In this document: positions 36,809-46,390 of the stretch, in pieces
How the letters are laid out: every line of letters begins with the position of its first letter
How positions within the stretch are numbered: position 1 is the first letter of the stretch
Assembly: GCA_009693985.1 (NCBI GenBank)
Contig: SHWE01000001.1
Span: 26,526-90,525 of the forward strand
Length of the DNA: 64,000 nucleotides
Direction of reading: 5' to 3'
From: Alphaproteobacteria bacterium
GTDB taxonomy: Bacteria > Pseudomonadota > Alphaproteobacteria > Micropepsales > Micropepsaceae
The notes under the pieces: model-generated
What the model was told of the DNA's origin: nothing
Databases searched by the model: none
What the model saw: the letters and a program-made list of their open reading frames with translations, nothing else
Position numbers and translations under genes: made by a program

Positions 36809-38275
36809 ATGCCGCCATTCCGTCCCGCTTTCACGCGCCGTGCCATTCTTGCAGGCGGCGCCGCGATACTGGCCGCGCCCCTCGTCGGGTGCAGCCAAAG
36901 CACCGTTCCGGTTGCGGGAGCACCGCCGGCTGGCCGCTTGCGCGAAACGCGCATCGGCGGGCAGGCGATCACGCTGACCGCACAGGAACACCCGCTCACC
37001 CTTGGCGGTCGATCGGGCGCGACGCCGACCTGGCTGTATGGCGAGGAGCTGTTTCCGGTCTTGCGTTTGAAGCGCGACGAAAGCCTCGAGGTCACGCTGC
37101 AAAACCAGCTCAGCGAACATACTTCGATCCATTGGCACGGGGTGCGCGTGCCCAATGCGATGGACGGCGTTCCCTATGTGACGCAGATGCCGGTGAAGCC
37201 CGGCGAGAATTTCACCTATCGCTTCACGCCGCCCGGTTCGGGCACGTACTTCTTCCATCCCCATTGCAACACCTCCGTACAATTGGGACGCGGCCTGTCG
37301 GGCGTGCTGATCGTCGAAGACGGCGATCCCCAATATGACGACGACGTCGTCGTGGTGCTGAAGGATTGGCGCCTGGCGGAGGACGGCAGCTTCCTGCCGT
37401 TCCTGACGGCGGAAGGCGCGGGCCGCTCGGGCACCTATGGAACGCTGCGCACCGTCAACGGAATGGTGGCGCCGGAGATCGTGGTTCCACCCGAAGCGCT
37501 GGTGCGCTTGCGCCTGCTCAATCTCGACTCGACGCGCGTGGGCGATATCGGCTTCCAAGGCGCCGACGCGTCGCTTCTCGCCGTGGACGGCAATCTTCTG
37601 GCGCCGCAGCCGCTCGAAAATTGGCGCCTGGGGCCTGGCATGCGCATCGATGTGGCGGTGCTGACGCCCGCCGCCGGAGGACGCGTTTCGCTGGTCGATT
37701 TCTTCGCGGCGGAGCCGGTGATCCTGGCGACCTTCGTCGCCGCGGGCGCGCCGCCGCGCCGCGAGGTCACCGAGTTCGAGGACAGGATCGCTTTTTCCGA
37801 ACCCGATTTGTCCGGCGAATTGCGTCAATTGCGTTTGTCGGCGTCGGCGGTTCCGACCGATTATGCGGGTCTGGCGCCGATCGTATTGCCCGACGGCAGC
37901 ACGATCGATCTTCTGGATTCGCTCTGTTCGACCTCGCGCACGATGTGGGCGATCGACGGCAAGCCTTGGCCGCAGAACGGGCACGAACATCTGCCGCCGC
38001 CGCTGCTCGATTTAAAGCGCGGTCAAAGCGTGCAGATCGAGCTCGTCAATACGACGCCGCATTTGCATCCGATGCATCTGCATGGCCATATCTTCAAGGT
38101 TCTTTCGTCGAGCAAGCTGCAGCGCCCGCTCCATTGGGCGGACACCGTGCTGGTGATGCCCGAGGAACGGGTGCAGATCGCGTTCGTCGCGGACAATCCC
38201 GGCAATTGGATGATCCACTGTCACATCATCGAGCACCAGGACACGGGGATGATGGCATGGTTCCGCGTCACCTGA
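36809..38275 (+). CDS. Tat-exported multicopper oxidase
   Basis: A 488-residue three-cupredoxin-domain oxidase. All copper-site blocks are visible: IHWHG (His108, His110), FFHPHC (His150, His152), HLHPMHLHGH and the final HCHIIEHQDTGMM, which holds the type 1 Cys and axial Met. A Tat signal (TRRAILAGGAAILAAP) is followed by a lipobox (LVGC), so it may be a lipoprotein. In an iron operon a ferroxidase role, turning Fe(II) to Fe(III) for uptake, is the natural guess; copper resistance is the alternative. Its last 19 bases overlap the start of the DHOR gene. Confidence 0.9.
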   Translation: MPPFRPAFTRRAILAGGAAILAAPLVGCSQSTVPVAGAPPAGRLRETRIGGQAITLTAQEHPLTLGGRSGATPTWLYGEELFPVLRLKRDESLEVTLQNQLSEHTSIHWHGVRVPNAMDGVPYVTQMPVKPGENFTYRFTPPGSGTYFFHPHCNTSVQLGRGLSGVLIVEDGDPQYDDDVVVVLKDWRLAEDGSFLPFLTAEGAGRSGTYGTLRTVNGMVAPEIVVPPEALVRLRLLNLDSTRVGDIGFQGADASLLAVDGNLLAPQPLENWRLGPGMRIDVAVLTPAAGGRVSLVDFFAAEPVILATFVAAGAPPRREVTEFEDRIAFSEPDLSGELRQLRLSASAVPTDYAGLAPIVLPDGSTIDLLDSLCSTSRTMWAIDGKPWPQNGHEHLPPPLLDLKRGQSVQIELVNTTPHLHPMHLHGHIFKVLSSSKLQRPLHWADTVLVMPEERVQIAFVADNPGNWMIHCHIIEHQDTGMMAWFRVT

Positions 38276-39447
38276 CGCTAGCGCTGTTGGCCGCTGCCGC
38301 TCCGGCGATGGCGCTGGGCGCTTCGCTGGATGCGGTGGTCGGGCGCGCATTGTTCGAGCGCAATTGGGTTTCGGCGCCGTCTTCGACGCAAAGCGACGAT
38401 GGGTTGGGCCCGCTCTACGACGCGCCCTCCTGCGCCTCCTGTCACCAGCAGCGTCCGCCCGAAGATTTTGATGAAACGACGGTGCAACCCGGAACCATCA
38501 TTCGCCTCGGCAATGCGCGCGGGGCCGGCGATCCTGCCTATGGCAATCAATTGCAAACGCGCGGCGTCTCCGGTCAAACGCCGGAGGCCAATCCCGACAT
38601 TGTTTGGAACGTGAAGGATGGACGGCGCGCCGCTTCGATCACGCTTTATTCGCAAGGGTTTGGCGCGCTCGCGCAGGATACGAAGATGGCGCTGCGGCGC
38701 GCCCCCGTGCTCGACGGCACGGGTCTGCTGGCGCAGGTGCCGGAAAGCGAAATCCTCAAACAGGCGCAAGCGCAAAAGCGCAAGGGTAACGGTATCGGTA
38801 TCGCCGGCGAACTCCCTTGGGTCACCGTCAATGGAAAGCGCGTGCTCGGCCGGTTCGGCTGGCGCGCCACGAGTCTCGATCTCAAAGCGCAGATTGCGAT
38901 GGCCTTCTCGCGCGACATCGGCCTTTCCACCAAGGCCCATCCCGATCCTTTCGGCGATTGCACGGCGCGCGAGACGGCTTGCCGCGCCGGGCCGCATGGC
39001 GCCAAAACGGGCGAAGTGGAAATTCCCGATTCGATGATCGATTTAATCGTGAAGCATCTCGAAAGTCTGGAGCCGGCCGCGCCGAAACAGAATGCGGCCG
39101 AGGCGCTGTTCAACCGGACAGGCTGCGCCGAATGTCACGCCACGCTGCATCTGGCCGACGGCACGCCGGTCAAGGCCTATACCGATCTTCTGCTTCACCG
39201 CCTGGGGCCGGAGCTTGACGACGGCATCGGCGAAGGCGCCGCCGCGCCCGGCCAATGGCGTACGGCCCCGCTGTGGAACGTCGCGAAAAGTCTTAAAATC
39301 GGAGGTCTCTTGCATGATGGCCGCGCGCGCAGCGTGGCCGAGGCGGTAGAATGGCATGGCGGAGAAGCGGCCCCCGCGCGGGCCCGTTTCAAGGCGCTCA
39401 ACGCCGCCGACCGCGAGGCGCTTGCCGCCTTCGTCAGCGGGCTCTAA
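38257..39447 (+). CDS. Di-heme cytochrome of the DHOR family
   Basis: A 396-residue secreted c-type cytochrome of the di-heme oxidoreductase (DHOR) family. Haem motifs are CASCH (59-63) and CAECH in the C-terminal third. A hydrophobic signal (LTLALLAAAAPAMALG) follows the start. The ATG at 38257 lies inside the end of the multicopper oxidase gene, implying coupled translation. DHOR genes often pair with imelysins; the electron-transfer partner for iron reduction or oxidation is unproven. Confidence 0.88.
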   Translation: MVPRHLTLALLAAAAPAMALGASLDAVVGRALFERNWVSAPSSTQSDDGLGPLYDAPSCASCHQQRPPEDFDETTVQPGTIIRLGNARGAGDPAYGNQLQTRGVSGQTPEANPDIVWNVKDGRRAASITLYSQGFGALAQDTKMALRRAPVLDGTGLLAQVPESEILKQAQAQKRKGNGIGIAGELPWVTVNGKRVLGRFGWRATSLDLKAQIAMAFSRDIGLSTKAHPDPFGDCTARETACRAGPHGAKTGEVEIPDSMIDLIVKHLESLEPAAPKQNAAEALFNRTGCAECHATLHLADGTPVKAYTDLLLHRLGPELDDGIGEGAAAPGQWRTAPLWNVAKSLKIGGLLHDGRARSVAEAVEWHGGEAAPARARFKALNAADREALAAFVSGL

Positions 39448-39456
39448 AGGACAGAA

Positions 39457-40518
39457 ATGGCTGCGCCATCCATCCGTCTGGTTCTGAAAGCCGCCGCGGG
39501 GCCGCCGAAGGCAGACGTCGCGCGCGCAATTTCCGTCGCGCTCGCTGTCGTCGATCGATTCATCATCCCCGCCTATCGCCGCCTCGTGGAAGCGACCGAC
39601 GCGCAAGACAAGGCTTGGGCCGCTTTCGCCGCCAACCGCGCGGCGGGCGATTTCGCGAGCCTGCGTGTGGCCTATCATTCGACCGCCGATGCCTGGGCGC
39701 ACGCGCAAATATTCAAGACCGGACCCATCTCGCTGTTCCTGCGCTATGAGCGCTTCGCCTATTGGCCCGAAGCGCGTAACGTCACCGGGCGCATGCTGGA
39801 CGCCTTGCTCGCCTCGAACGACCCCAACGATTTGACGCTGGCGACGCTCGCCCGCGACAGCGTGGCGGCGCAGGGGCTCACCGCTCTCGAGCGCCTGCTT
39901 TATGAGGGCGCGGATCCCGCCGCCGCCTTGAAGGCGCCAGACGGCGAACGGCGCGTCGCCGTGGGCCGGGGTATCGCACGCAATCTTTCCGGCATTGCGC
40001 GCGACGTGCTGGCCGATTGGACCGCGCCCGCCGGCGTGCGCGCGGCGATTGCCGCGAACAAGGGCTGGAACAATCTCTTCATGGACGCGCCGGAAGCGGC
40101 CAGCCTTCTGCTCACCGACCTCGTCGGCGCGTTCCGGCTGATGCACGATCTGAAGCTGCTGCCGGTGATGGGGGCGAGTGCGGACGTCGCGCGGCCCAAT
40201 TCGGCTGAAGCCTGGCGCAGCGGACGCTCGCAGCGTGATCTCAAGCTCAATCTTACGGCGGCGCAGGCGATGACCAAGGCGTTCGCCGAAACCGTTCCGG
40301 CCGCGCACGTTACGAAAATCGACGGGCTGTATGTGGCCGCCAACAAAGCGGTCGACGCGGTGCCGGCGCTGTTGGGCCAGGCGGCGGCCGATCCGGCGCA
40401 GCGTCCGCGCGTGGAGGCCGCCCGCGCCGCGGTCAAGGCGGTGCAGACGGAAATCGCCGCGGTTCTGCCGGCCGATCTCGGCATACCTTTGGGGTTCAAT
40501 AGTCTCGATGGCGATTGA
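39457..40518 (+). CDS. Imelysin family protein, second copy
   Basis: A 353-residue helical protein of the imelysin superfamily, with the repeated motif-bearing segments (RVAYHSTADAWAHAQIFKTG and ALERLLYEG). The first segment matches the family's N-terminal repeat; a clean GxHxxE is not evident, and the annotated start lacks a classic signal peptide, since MAAPSIRLVLKAAAG is only weakly hydrophobic. It starts nine bases after the DHOR gene and overlaps the DUF1513 gene by eleven, so it belongs to the operon. Confidence 0.83.
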   Translation: MAAPSIRLVLKAAAGPPKADVARAISVALAVVDRFIIPAYRRLVEATDAQDKAWAAFAANRAAGDFASLRVAYHSTADAWAHAQIFKTGPISLFLRYERFAYWPEARNVTGRMLDALLASNDPNDLTLATLARDSVAAQGLTALERLLYEGADPAAALKAPDGERRVAVGRGIARNLSGIARDVLADWTAPAGVRAAIAANKGWNNLFMDAPEAASLLLTDLVGAFRLMHDLKLLPVMGASADVARPNSAEAWRSGRSQRDLKLNLTAAQAMTKAFAETVPAAHVTKIDGLYVAANKAVDAVPALLGQAAADPAQRPRVEAARAAVKAVQTEIAAVLPADLGIPLGFNSLDGD

Positions 40519-41632
40519 TTGGACGATTTCCCGGCGAGGCCTGTTCTCCGGCTCCTTCGCGGCGCTGGCGGGCGGTTATCTCGGCTTGGGGGATGCGCAG
40601 GGCCGCGCGCCCGGTGCGAACGTCACGCCCGAATTCATCAGCGCCGTGCGCATCGCGGGCACCGATGGCGGCGCGCGTCTGACGAAAGACGGCCTTGCGC
40701 CATTCGCTTTGCCGGGACGCGCCCATGCGCCGCTGCGGCTTGACGGGAACCGGATCGCGCTGATCGGGCGGCGCCCCGGAAGCTTCGCCGCGATCTTCGA
40801 TTCCGTCGGCATCGATGAGGGCGAGCCTGCGCGCATTTTCACGCCCACCGCCGGACGGCGTTTCGCGGGGCACGCAGGCGTAAGCCCCGACGGCGCCACA
40901 CTCGTCACCAGCGAAATCGACGCCGAAACGGGCGATGGCTTCGTGGTGATGCGCGATGCGGCAAGCGCCGCGCCAAAGGCGGTCTTCCCAGTCGGCATCG
41001 AGCCCCATGATCTTCTGTTCGCGCGCGGCGGTGACCGGCTCGTCGTCGCTATCGGCGGCATCGCCCATGCGGCCGATGTCAAAGGGCCGGCGCTGAATGC
41101 CGGCAGGATCGAATCTTCGATCGTCGAAATCGCCCCTGGCACCGGCGCCGTGCTGAAGCGCCACGCGCTGCCCGCCGATGGAAAATCGCTCTCGCTGCGC
41201 CACATGGCGTTGGCGCCCGACGGCGAAACAATCGTCTTCGGCATGCAGGACCAGGACCGCTCGCAGCAGCGGCCGCTTTTGGGCGTGCTGCATGTCGGGC
41301 GCGGCCTTGAGCTCTTGCCCTTGCCCGAAGAGGCGGGCGCCTTGCGCTCCTATATTGGCTCGGTCGCCATCGATGTGTCGGGGCGCTTTGCCGCCGCGAC
41401 GTCGCCCAAGGGCGGCACGGTGGGCCTGTGGCGGCTTGCCGACGGGCGGGCGCTGCCGGGCTTTAGGCTCGCCGATGTCTGCGGGCTCGCCCCCGGAGCT
41501 GCGCCGGGAGCGTTCTGGGTCACCTCAGGGCATGGCGATGTGGTCGCGCTCGAAGCGGGCGATGCCGGCTTCGAGACGCGCGCGCATTGGCGCGCCGAAG
41601 CGGCGTTCGACAATCATCTGCTGAAATTATAG
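40508..41632 (+). CDS. DUF1513 protein (beta-propeller-like, Tat-type signal)
   Basis: A 374-residue protein of the DUF1513 family. ISRRGLFSGSFAALAGG near the start is a twin-arginine signal. The rest has propeller-like repeats, for example GHAGVSPDGATLVTSE, LRHMALAPDGETIVFG and SYIGSVAIDVSGRFAA. DUF1513 genes are regularly found beside imelysin and DHOR genes, which supports a shared role in periplasmic iron handling; the biochemical function is unknown. Last gene of the operon. Confidence 0.85.
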   Translation: MAIDWTISRRGLFSGSFAALAGGYLGLGDAQGRAPGANVTPEFISAVRIAGTDGGARLTKDGLAPFALPGRAHAPLRLDGNRIALIGRRPGSFAAIFDSVGIDEGEPARIFTPTAGRRFAGHAGVSPDGATLVTSEIDAETGDGFVVMRDAASAAPKAVFPVGIEPHDLLFARGGDRLVVAIGGIAHAADVKGPALNAGRIESSIVEIAPGTGAVLKRHALPADGKSLSLRHMALAPDGETIVFGMQDQDRSQQRPLLGVLHVGRGLELLPLPEEAGALRSYIGSVAIDVSGRFAAATSPKGGTVGLWRLADGRALPGFRLADVCGLAPGAAPGAFWVTSGHGDVVALEAGDAGFETRAHWRAEAAFDNHLLKL

Positions 41633-41637
41633 GTCGG

Positions 41638-44600
41638 CTACTCCGCCGTGACAGCCACGCTGCGCTTGCGGCTGAAGCGCGCGCTCAGTTTCTCCAGATA
41701 GACGTAAATCACCGGCGTGATGTAGAGCGTCAGCGCCTGGGAGAGCATCAATCCGCCGACCACGGCAAGGCCGAGCGGCTTGCGCGCATCGCCGCCGTCG
41801 CCCATTCCGATGGCGATGGGAAGCGTTCCGAACAACGCCGCCATGCTGGTCATCATGATCGGCCGGAAGCGGGTGGTCGCCGCGCTGAAGATGGCTTCCT
41901 CCGGGCCGAGGCCGTCTCTGCGTTGCCGCGTCAGAGCGAAGTCCACCATCATGATGGCGTTCTTCTTCACTAGCCCTACGAGCATGACCATGCCGACGAA
42001 GGCGTATAGCGATAGCGCTATCGGGAAGCCGTTCTGGGCATAGCCGACGACGTAGAGGGTGAGGAGCGCGCCGACCGCGGCCGCAGGCAGACCAGAGAGA
42101 ATCGTCAGCGGGTGGATGAAGCTCTCATACAGGATGCCGAGCACGATATAGACGACGAGGATGCCGCCGATGAGCAGGAAGCCCATGCCCTGCTGCGATT
42201 CCTGGAACGCCCGCGCGGTGCCCTGGAAGGTGCCCACCACGGAGGCCGGGATGTTGAGTTCCGTTCTGATGCGCTCCATTTCGGTCACGGCATCGGAGAG
42301 CGCCACGCCCTCTGGCAGATTGAACGACAGCGTCACCGCGGTGAGCTGGCCGAGATGGCTGATGGTCAGCGGCTGGGTGCCCCGCGAGATCGTCGTCACG
42401 GCCGTCAGCGGAACCAGGGCGCCGACATTGCCGGTCAGATTCGCCGACCGCGAAGTGGCGAGGTAGAGCCGGTTCAGCGCGTCGGCGTTTTCCTGATATT
42501 GCGGCAACAGTTCCAAGATCACCCAATATTGGTCGGCCTGGGTGTAGATCGGTGAGACGCGTTGGCCGCCGAAGGCGGAACCGAGGGCCACTTCGATCTG
42601 CTGCGGCGTGATGCCGAGCGAGGCCGCGCGGTCGCGGTCGATGGCGACGTTGACCGACGGGGTCGAGAGATTGAGGTCGGTATTCACGTCGGTGAAATAG
42701 GGATTGCGCGCGAGCGCCTGTTCCAGCTTGGAGGCGCTCGAATAGAGCGTATCCAGCTCGATGTCCTGCAGCGTGTATTGATAGAGCGCGCGGGCGTTGA
42801 AGCCGCCGATGCGGATCGGCGGGCGGTTTTGCATGATGACGTTGATGCCCGGGATGTTCAGGAACTGGGGACGCAGCTTCGAGATGATCTGATCGACGGT
42901 GAGGTTGCGGTCCTGGCGATCAACCAATTGGATGCTGAAATTGCCTCTATTGGCGCGCGCTTCGCCGCCCGAATTGACCGAATTGTTGAAGCCTTCGATG
43001 CTCGGCTCCGCGGCGAAGATCTTCGCCACCTCCGACTGATGGCGCATCATCTCGGCGAAGGAAACCCCGTTGGCGCCTTCGGTCGAGGCGTTGAACTGGT
43101 TCGAATCCTCGCTCGGCAGGAAGTCCTGCGGCATGATCCGGAACATCTGCACGGTTAGCGCGATGCTGGCAAAGAACAGTACCAGGATGAAGCGGCGATG
43201 CACCATGCTCCAGCGCAAGGAGGATTCATAACCGCCTTGCAGCGCGTTGAAGCCTTTCTCGCTGGTCCGGTAGAACCAGTTGTGCCGCTTGCCGTGCTCT
43301 TCCTTGGCGGACTTGATCAGCCGCGCGCACAGCATCGGCGTCAACGTCAGCGACACGAAGCCGGAGACCAGAACGGCGATGACGATCGTCATCGCGAATT
43401 CGTGCAGAAGACGGCCGACGATGCCGCCCATGAAGATGACCGGAATGAACACCGCGGCCAGCGAGATGGTCATGGATGGAATCGTGAAGGAGACTTCCTT
43501 GGAGCCGACCATCGCCGCGTCGTAGGGCGCTTCGCCGTCCTCCACGTGTCGCATGATGTTTTCAAGCATGACGATGGCGTCGTCGACGATGAAGGCGACA
43601 CATAGGGTGAGCGCCATCAGCGATAGATTGTTCAAGCTGAAACCCATCAAGGCCATGCCAGCGAAGGTGCCCACGATGGTGATCGGCATGACGATGGAGG
43701 GAATGAAGGTCGCGGTGGCGGTGCGCAGGAAGACGAAGATCACGCCCACCACCAGCATGCCGGCGACGACCAGCGTGAATTGCACGTCGAACAGCGCGCT
43801 GCGGATCTTGCGGCTGCGGTCGAGCCGCGTTTCCACTTCGATGGACGGCGGCAATTGGGCGATGAGGCCGGGCAGGGCGGCGCGAATGCCGTCCACCACC
43901 TCGACCGTGTTGGCGCCCGGCTGGCGGTTGATGGCGACCGTGATCGAGGGCACGCCATTCCAGGAACCGTAGGTCTTGTTGTTCTCGACGTCGTCGATGA
44001 CGTTGGCGACGTCGGCGAAGCGCACCGGCGCGCCGTCGCGATAGGTCAGGATCTGCTGGCGGAAATCGGCCGCTTCGTTGAGCTGGCCTTCCGCGTGGAT
44101 GACCGCCGAGCGGGTGCGTCCGTCGAGCGAGCCGGTGGCGAGGTTGACGTTGGCGTTGCGGATGGCGGTAGCGACTTCGTCGATACCGATGCCGCGGACG
44201 GCGAGGGCGGCCGGATCGACCTGAACGCGCACGGCCGGACGCGCTTGGCCGAAGATCACCGCTTCGGCGACGCCGGGGATCGAGGCCAGCTTCCCGATCA
44301 GCAAATCCTCGACATATTGGTTGACGGTGCGCAACGGCAGCGTCTTCGAGCTGACGTTGAGGAAAAGGATCGAACCTTCGGCGGGGTTCACCTTGCGCAA
44401 AGAGGGCGGGTTGGGCATGTCGCGCGGCAATGCGCGGGCGGCCGCCGAAGCCGCCGCCTGAACGTCCTGGAACGCCGCATCGATATTGCGGTCGAGGCGG
44501 AACTGCAAGGTGATGCGCGTCTGGTTCTGGCTGCTCACCGAGGTCATCGAGTCGAGACCGGCGATGAGCGAAAATTGCTTTTCCAAGGGCGCCGCCACGG

Positions 44601-44784
44601 ACGATGCCATCGTCTCCGCATCCGCGCCGGGCAGGCCTGCAAACACGTCGATGGTCGGGAAATCGACGTTGGGCAGCTCACTGACGGGCAGCGACGAATA
44701 GCCAAACGCCCCCGCCAACAGGAAAGCGGCCATGGCCAAGGTCGTCATCACGGGACGTTTGATGAAGGCGGCGGAGAAATGCAT
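41638..44784 (-). CDS. RND efflux pump, inner-membrane permease (HAE1 family)
   Basis: A 1048-residue AcrB/MdtC-type transporter with twelve TM segments and two large periplasmic loops. The opening FIKRPVMTTLAMAAF and PNVDFPTIDVFAGLPGA are typical, and the proton-relay aspartates are present in TLCVAFIVDDAIVMLENI. It exports drugs, bile-like compounds or aromatic toxins by proton antiport. The adaptor gene is 14 bp upstream on the same strand; no outer-membrane TolC-like gene is in the window. Confidence 0.93.
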   Translation of the reverse strand: MHFSAAFIKRPVMTTLAMAAFLLAGAFGYSSLPVSELPNVDFPTIDVFAGLPGADAETMASSVAAPLEKQFSLIAGLDSMTSVSSQNQTRITLQFRLDRNIDAAFQDVQAAASAAARALPRDMPNPPSLRKVNPAEGSILFLNVSSKTLPLRTVNQYVEDLLIGKLASIPGVAEAVIFGQARPAVRVQVDPAALAVRGIGIDEVATAIRNANVNLATGSLDGRTRSAVIHAEGQLNEAADFRQQILTYRDGAPVRFADVANVIDDVENNKTYGSWNGVPSITVAINRQPGANTVEVVDGIRAALPGLIAQLPPSIEVETRLDRSRKIRSALFDVQFTLVVAGMLVVGVIFVFLRTATATFIPSIVMPITIVGTFAGMALMGFSLNNLSLMALTLCVAFIVDDAIVMLENIMRHVEDGEAPYDAAMVGSKEVSFTIPSMTISLAAVFIPVIFMGGIVGRLLHEFAMTIVIAVLVSGFVSLTLTPMLCARLIKSAKEEHGKRHNWFYRTSEKGFNALQGGYESSLRWSMVHRRFILVLFFASIALTVQMFRIMPQDFLPSEDSNQFNASTEGANGVSFAEMMRHQSEVAKIFAAEPSIEGFNNSVNSGGEARANRGNFSIQLVDRQDRNLTVDQIISKLRPQFLNIPGINVIMQNRPPIRIGGFNARALYQYTLQDIELDTLYSSASKLEQALARNPYFTDVNTDLNLSTPSVNVAIDRDRAASLGITPQQIEVALGSAFGGQRVSPIYTQADQYWVILELLPQYQENADALNRLYLATSRSANLTGNVGALVPLTAVTTISRGTQPLTISHLGQLTAVTLSFNLPEGVALSDAVTEMERIRTELNIPASVVGTFQGTARAFQESQQGMGFLLIGGILVVYIVLGILYESFIHPLTILSGLPAAAVGALLTLYVVGYAQNGFPIALSLYAFVGMVMLVGLVKKNAIMMVDFALTRQRRDGLGPEEAIFSAATTRFRPIMMTSMAALFGTLPIAIGMGDGGDARKPLGLAVVGGLMLSQALTLYITPVIYVYLEKLSARFSRKRSVAVTAE

Positions 44785-44798
44785 CGGGATGCTCTTTC

Positions 44799-46112
44799 CT
44801 AGCCGCCTTGTGCGGCAGCGGCATTCTGAACGGCGCCCTCCGCCGGAGTTCCGGCGACGGGGCTTTCGGCCGCGTTTGCGACGATGTTGACCGTGATGCC
44901 CGGCGTCAGGCGCAATTGGCCATCGGTCACCACGCGTTCGCCGGACTTTATGCCGGTGCCGATCGCGGCGATGAATTGGTCTTCATAGGCCACCTGCACG
45001 GCGCGCATTTCCACCTTGTTGTCGGCGCCGATGACGAAGACATAGGTGCCTTCCTGTCCGACATTCACCGCCTCGTGCGGAATGACCACAGCTTGAGTCA
45101 GAGTCTCGAGCGTCACGACCGCATCGATGAGTTCGCCGGGGACGAAGCGCAAATCGGGATTGGCGAAGGTGGCACGCAATTCGATCGTGCCGGTTCTGGC
45201 GTCGATCGTGTTGCCGATGAAATCGACCTTGACGGGAATGCCCCTTTCAGGCGCAGGCACCGGGCCGGTGGCGCTGGCGGCTTCCACCGCGTCGTTGCGC
45301 AGGTTCACCCTGGCGATGAGATCGTCCTGGGCGAGGCGATCCTGCAGCCGCGGCAGATTGGCTTGCGGCAAGTTGAAGGTGATCTTGACCGGCTGGATCT
45401 GCGTGATGGTGATGAGGCCAGCCTGATCGCTGACATGCACCTGATTGCCGGGATAGACGGTGTAGGCACCCGTCTTGCCGTCGATCGGCGAGCGGATCGT
45501 CGTGTAACCGAGATTGAGCTTGGCGCGATCCACGGCGGCTTCGTCGGCCAGCACGCTGGCGGCAAGAGCCTTGGCGGACGCCACCAGTTGATCGCGCTGT
45601 TGCGCCGAAACGATGCCGCGGTCGGCGAGCATCACGGCGCGGTCGGCATCGGCCTGCGCGCTTGCTTGTTGCGCGCGGTCGCGTTCGACGTTCGCTTCGG
45701 CTTGGCGAAGGGCGGCTTCGAACGGCGCCGGATCGATGCGGAAGAGCAGGTCGCCCCGCCTCACCATCTGGCCTTCTCTGAAATTCGCGGACAGCAACGG
45801 CCCATCGACCTGCGCCTTCACGGTGACGACCGAATTGGCGAGCACTGTTCCGATCGTGCTGACGACGACGGGAACATCCTTCGTCACGGCCGATGCCACG
45901 CGCACCGGAGGCGGGGGTGCGCCGCGGCCGGCGCCACCGCCGCCGCCGCCGAAATACGCCGCCATCTTCGCGGGCATGTCGGATTGAACGGCGACATAAC
46001 CCGCAGCCCCGAGAAGCAGCACAGCAATGAGGATGAGCCTCGGCGATGTCTTGCGCGTCCGCACGGGAGACAGCACCGCAGAGCGCTTAGAAGAAGGTTC
46101 GTCGTATCCCAT
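44799..46112 (-). CDS. RND efflux pump, periplasmic adaptor (membrane fusion protein)
   Basis: A 437-residue adaptor with an N-terminal membrane anchor (LILIAVLLLGAAGYVAV), a Gly-rich linker, lipoyl/barrel-sandwich halves (VTVKAQVDGPLLSANFREGQ and IRSPIDGKTGAYTVYPGNQV) joined by a coiled coil, then beta-barrel and membrane-proximal domains. It bridges the permease at 41638 to an outer-membrane channel. The second of two adjacent ATG codons (46112) is better spaced from AAGGA. Confidence 0.92.
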   Translation of the reverse strand: MGYDEPSSKRSAVLSPVRTRKTSPRLILIAVLLLGAAGYVAVQSDMPAKMAAYFGGGGGGAGRGAPPPPVRVASAVTKDVPVVVSTIGTVLANSVVTVKAQVDGPLLSANFREGQMVRRGDLLFRIDPAPFEAALRQAEANVERDRAQQASAQADADRAVMLADRGIVSAQQRDQLVASAKALAASVLADEAAVDRAKLNLGYTTIRSPIDGKTGAYTVYPGNQVHVSDQAGLITITQIQPVKITFNLPQANLPRLQDRLAQDDLIARVNLRNDAVEAASATGPVPAPERGIPVKVDFIGNTIDARTGTIELRATFANPDLRFVPGELIDAVVTLETLTQAVVIPHEAVNVGQEGTYVFVIGADNKVEMRAVQVAYEDQFIAAIGTGIKSGERVVTDGQLRLTPGITVNIVANAAESPVAGTPAEGAVQNAAAAQGG

Positions 46113-46390
46113 CATTTCCTTACTTGCGGGGGCCGCCCGTCCTCTTCAGACGAGCGAAAAAAACAGCGCCTTAGCTGGCGGTTTAGCATCGATATGGTCA
46201 ATGTAGAAATAACGACCAACTGTCCCAAAACTTTGTCCGGGTTTGTCCTTGGCCGGTATATGAAATCGTTGCAAACAGTCGCACGGCGTAAGCCTAGGAT
46301 GGGAGCCATTTTTCTTTCACAGGAACGTGTGCGACAAACCGATTCCCCATCCCCCCTCCCGACGAGACCCTACGGTTAAAAATCCCCCAC

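Noticed and set aside
35449..37990. Minus-strand frames of 568 and 467 codons
   Set aside because: They are antisense to the imelysin and multicopper oxidase genes, whose motifs are complete; the antisense translations are Arg/Gly/Ala-rich without motifs.
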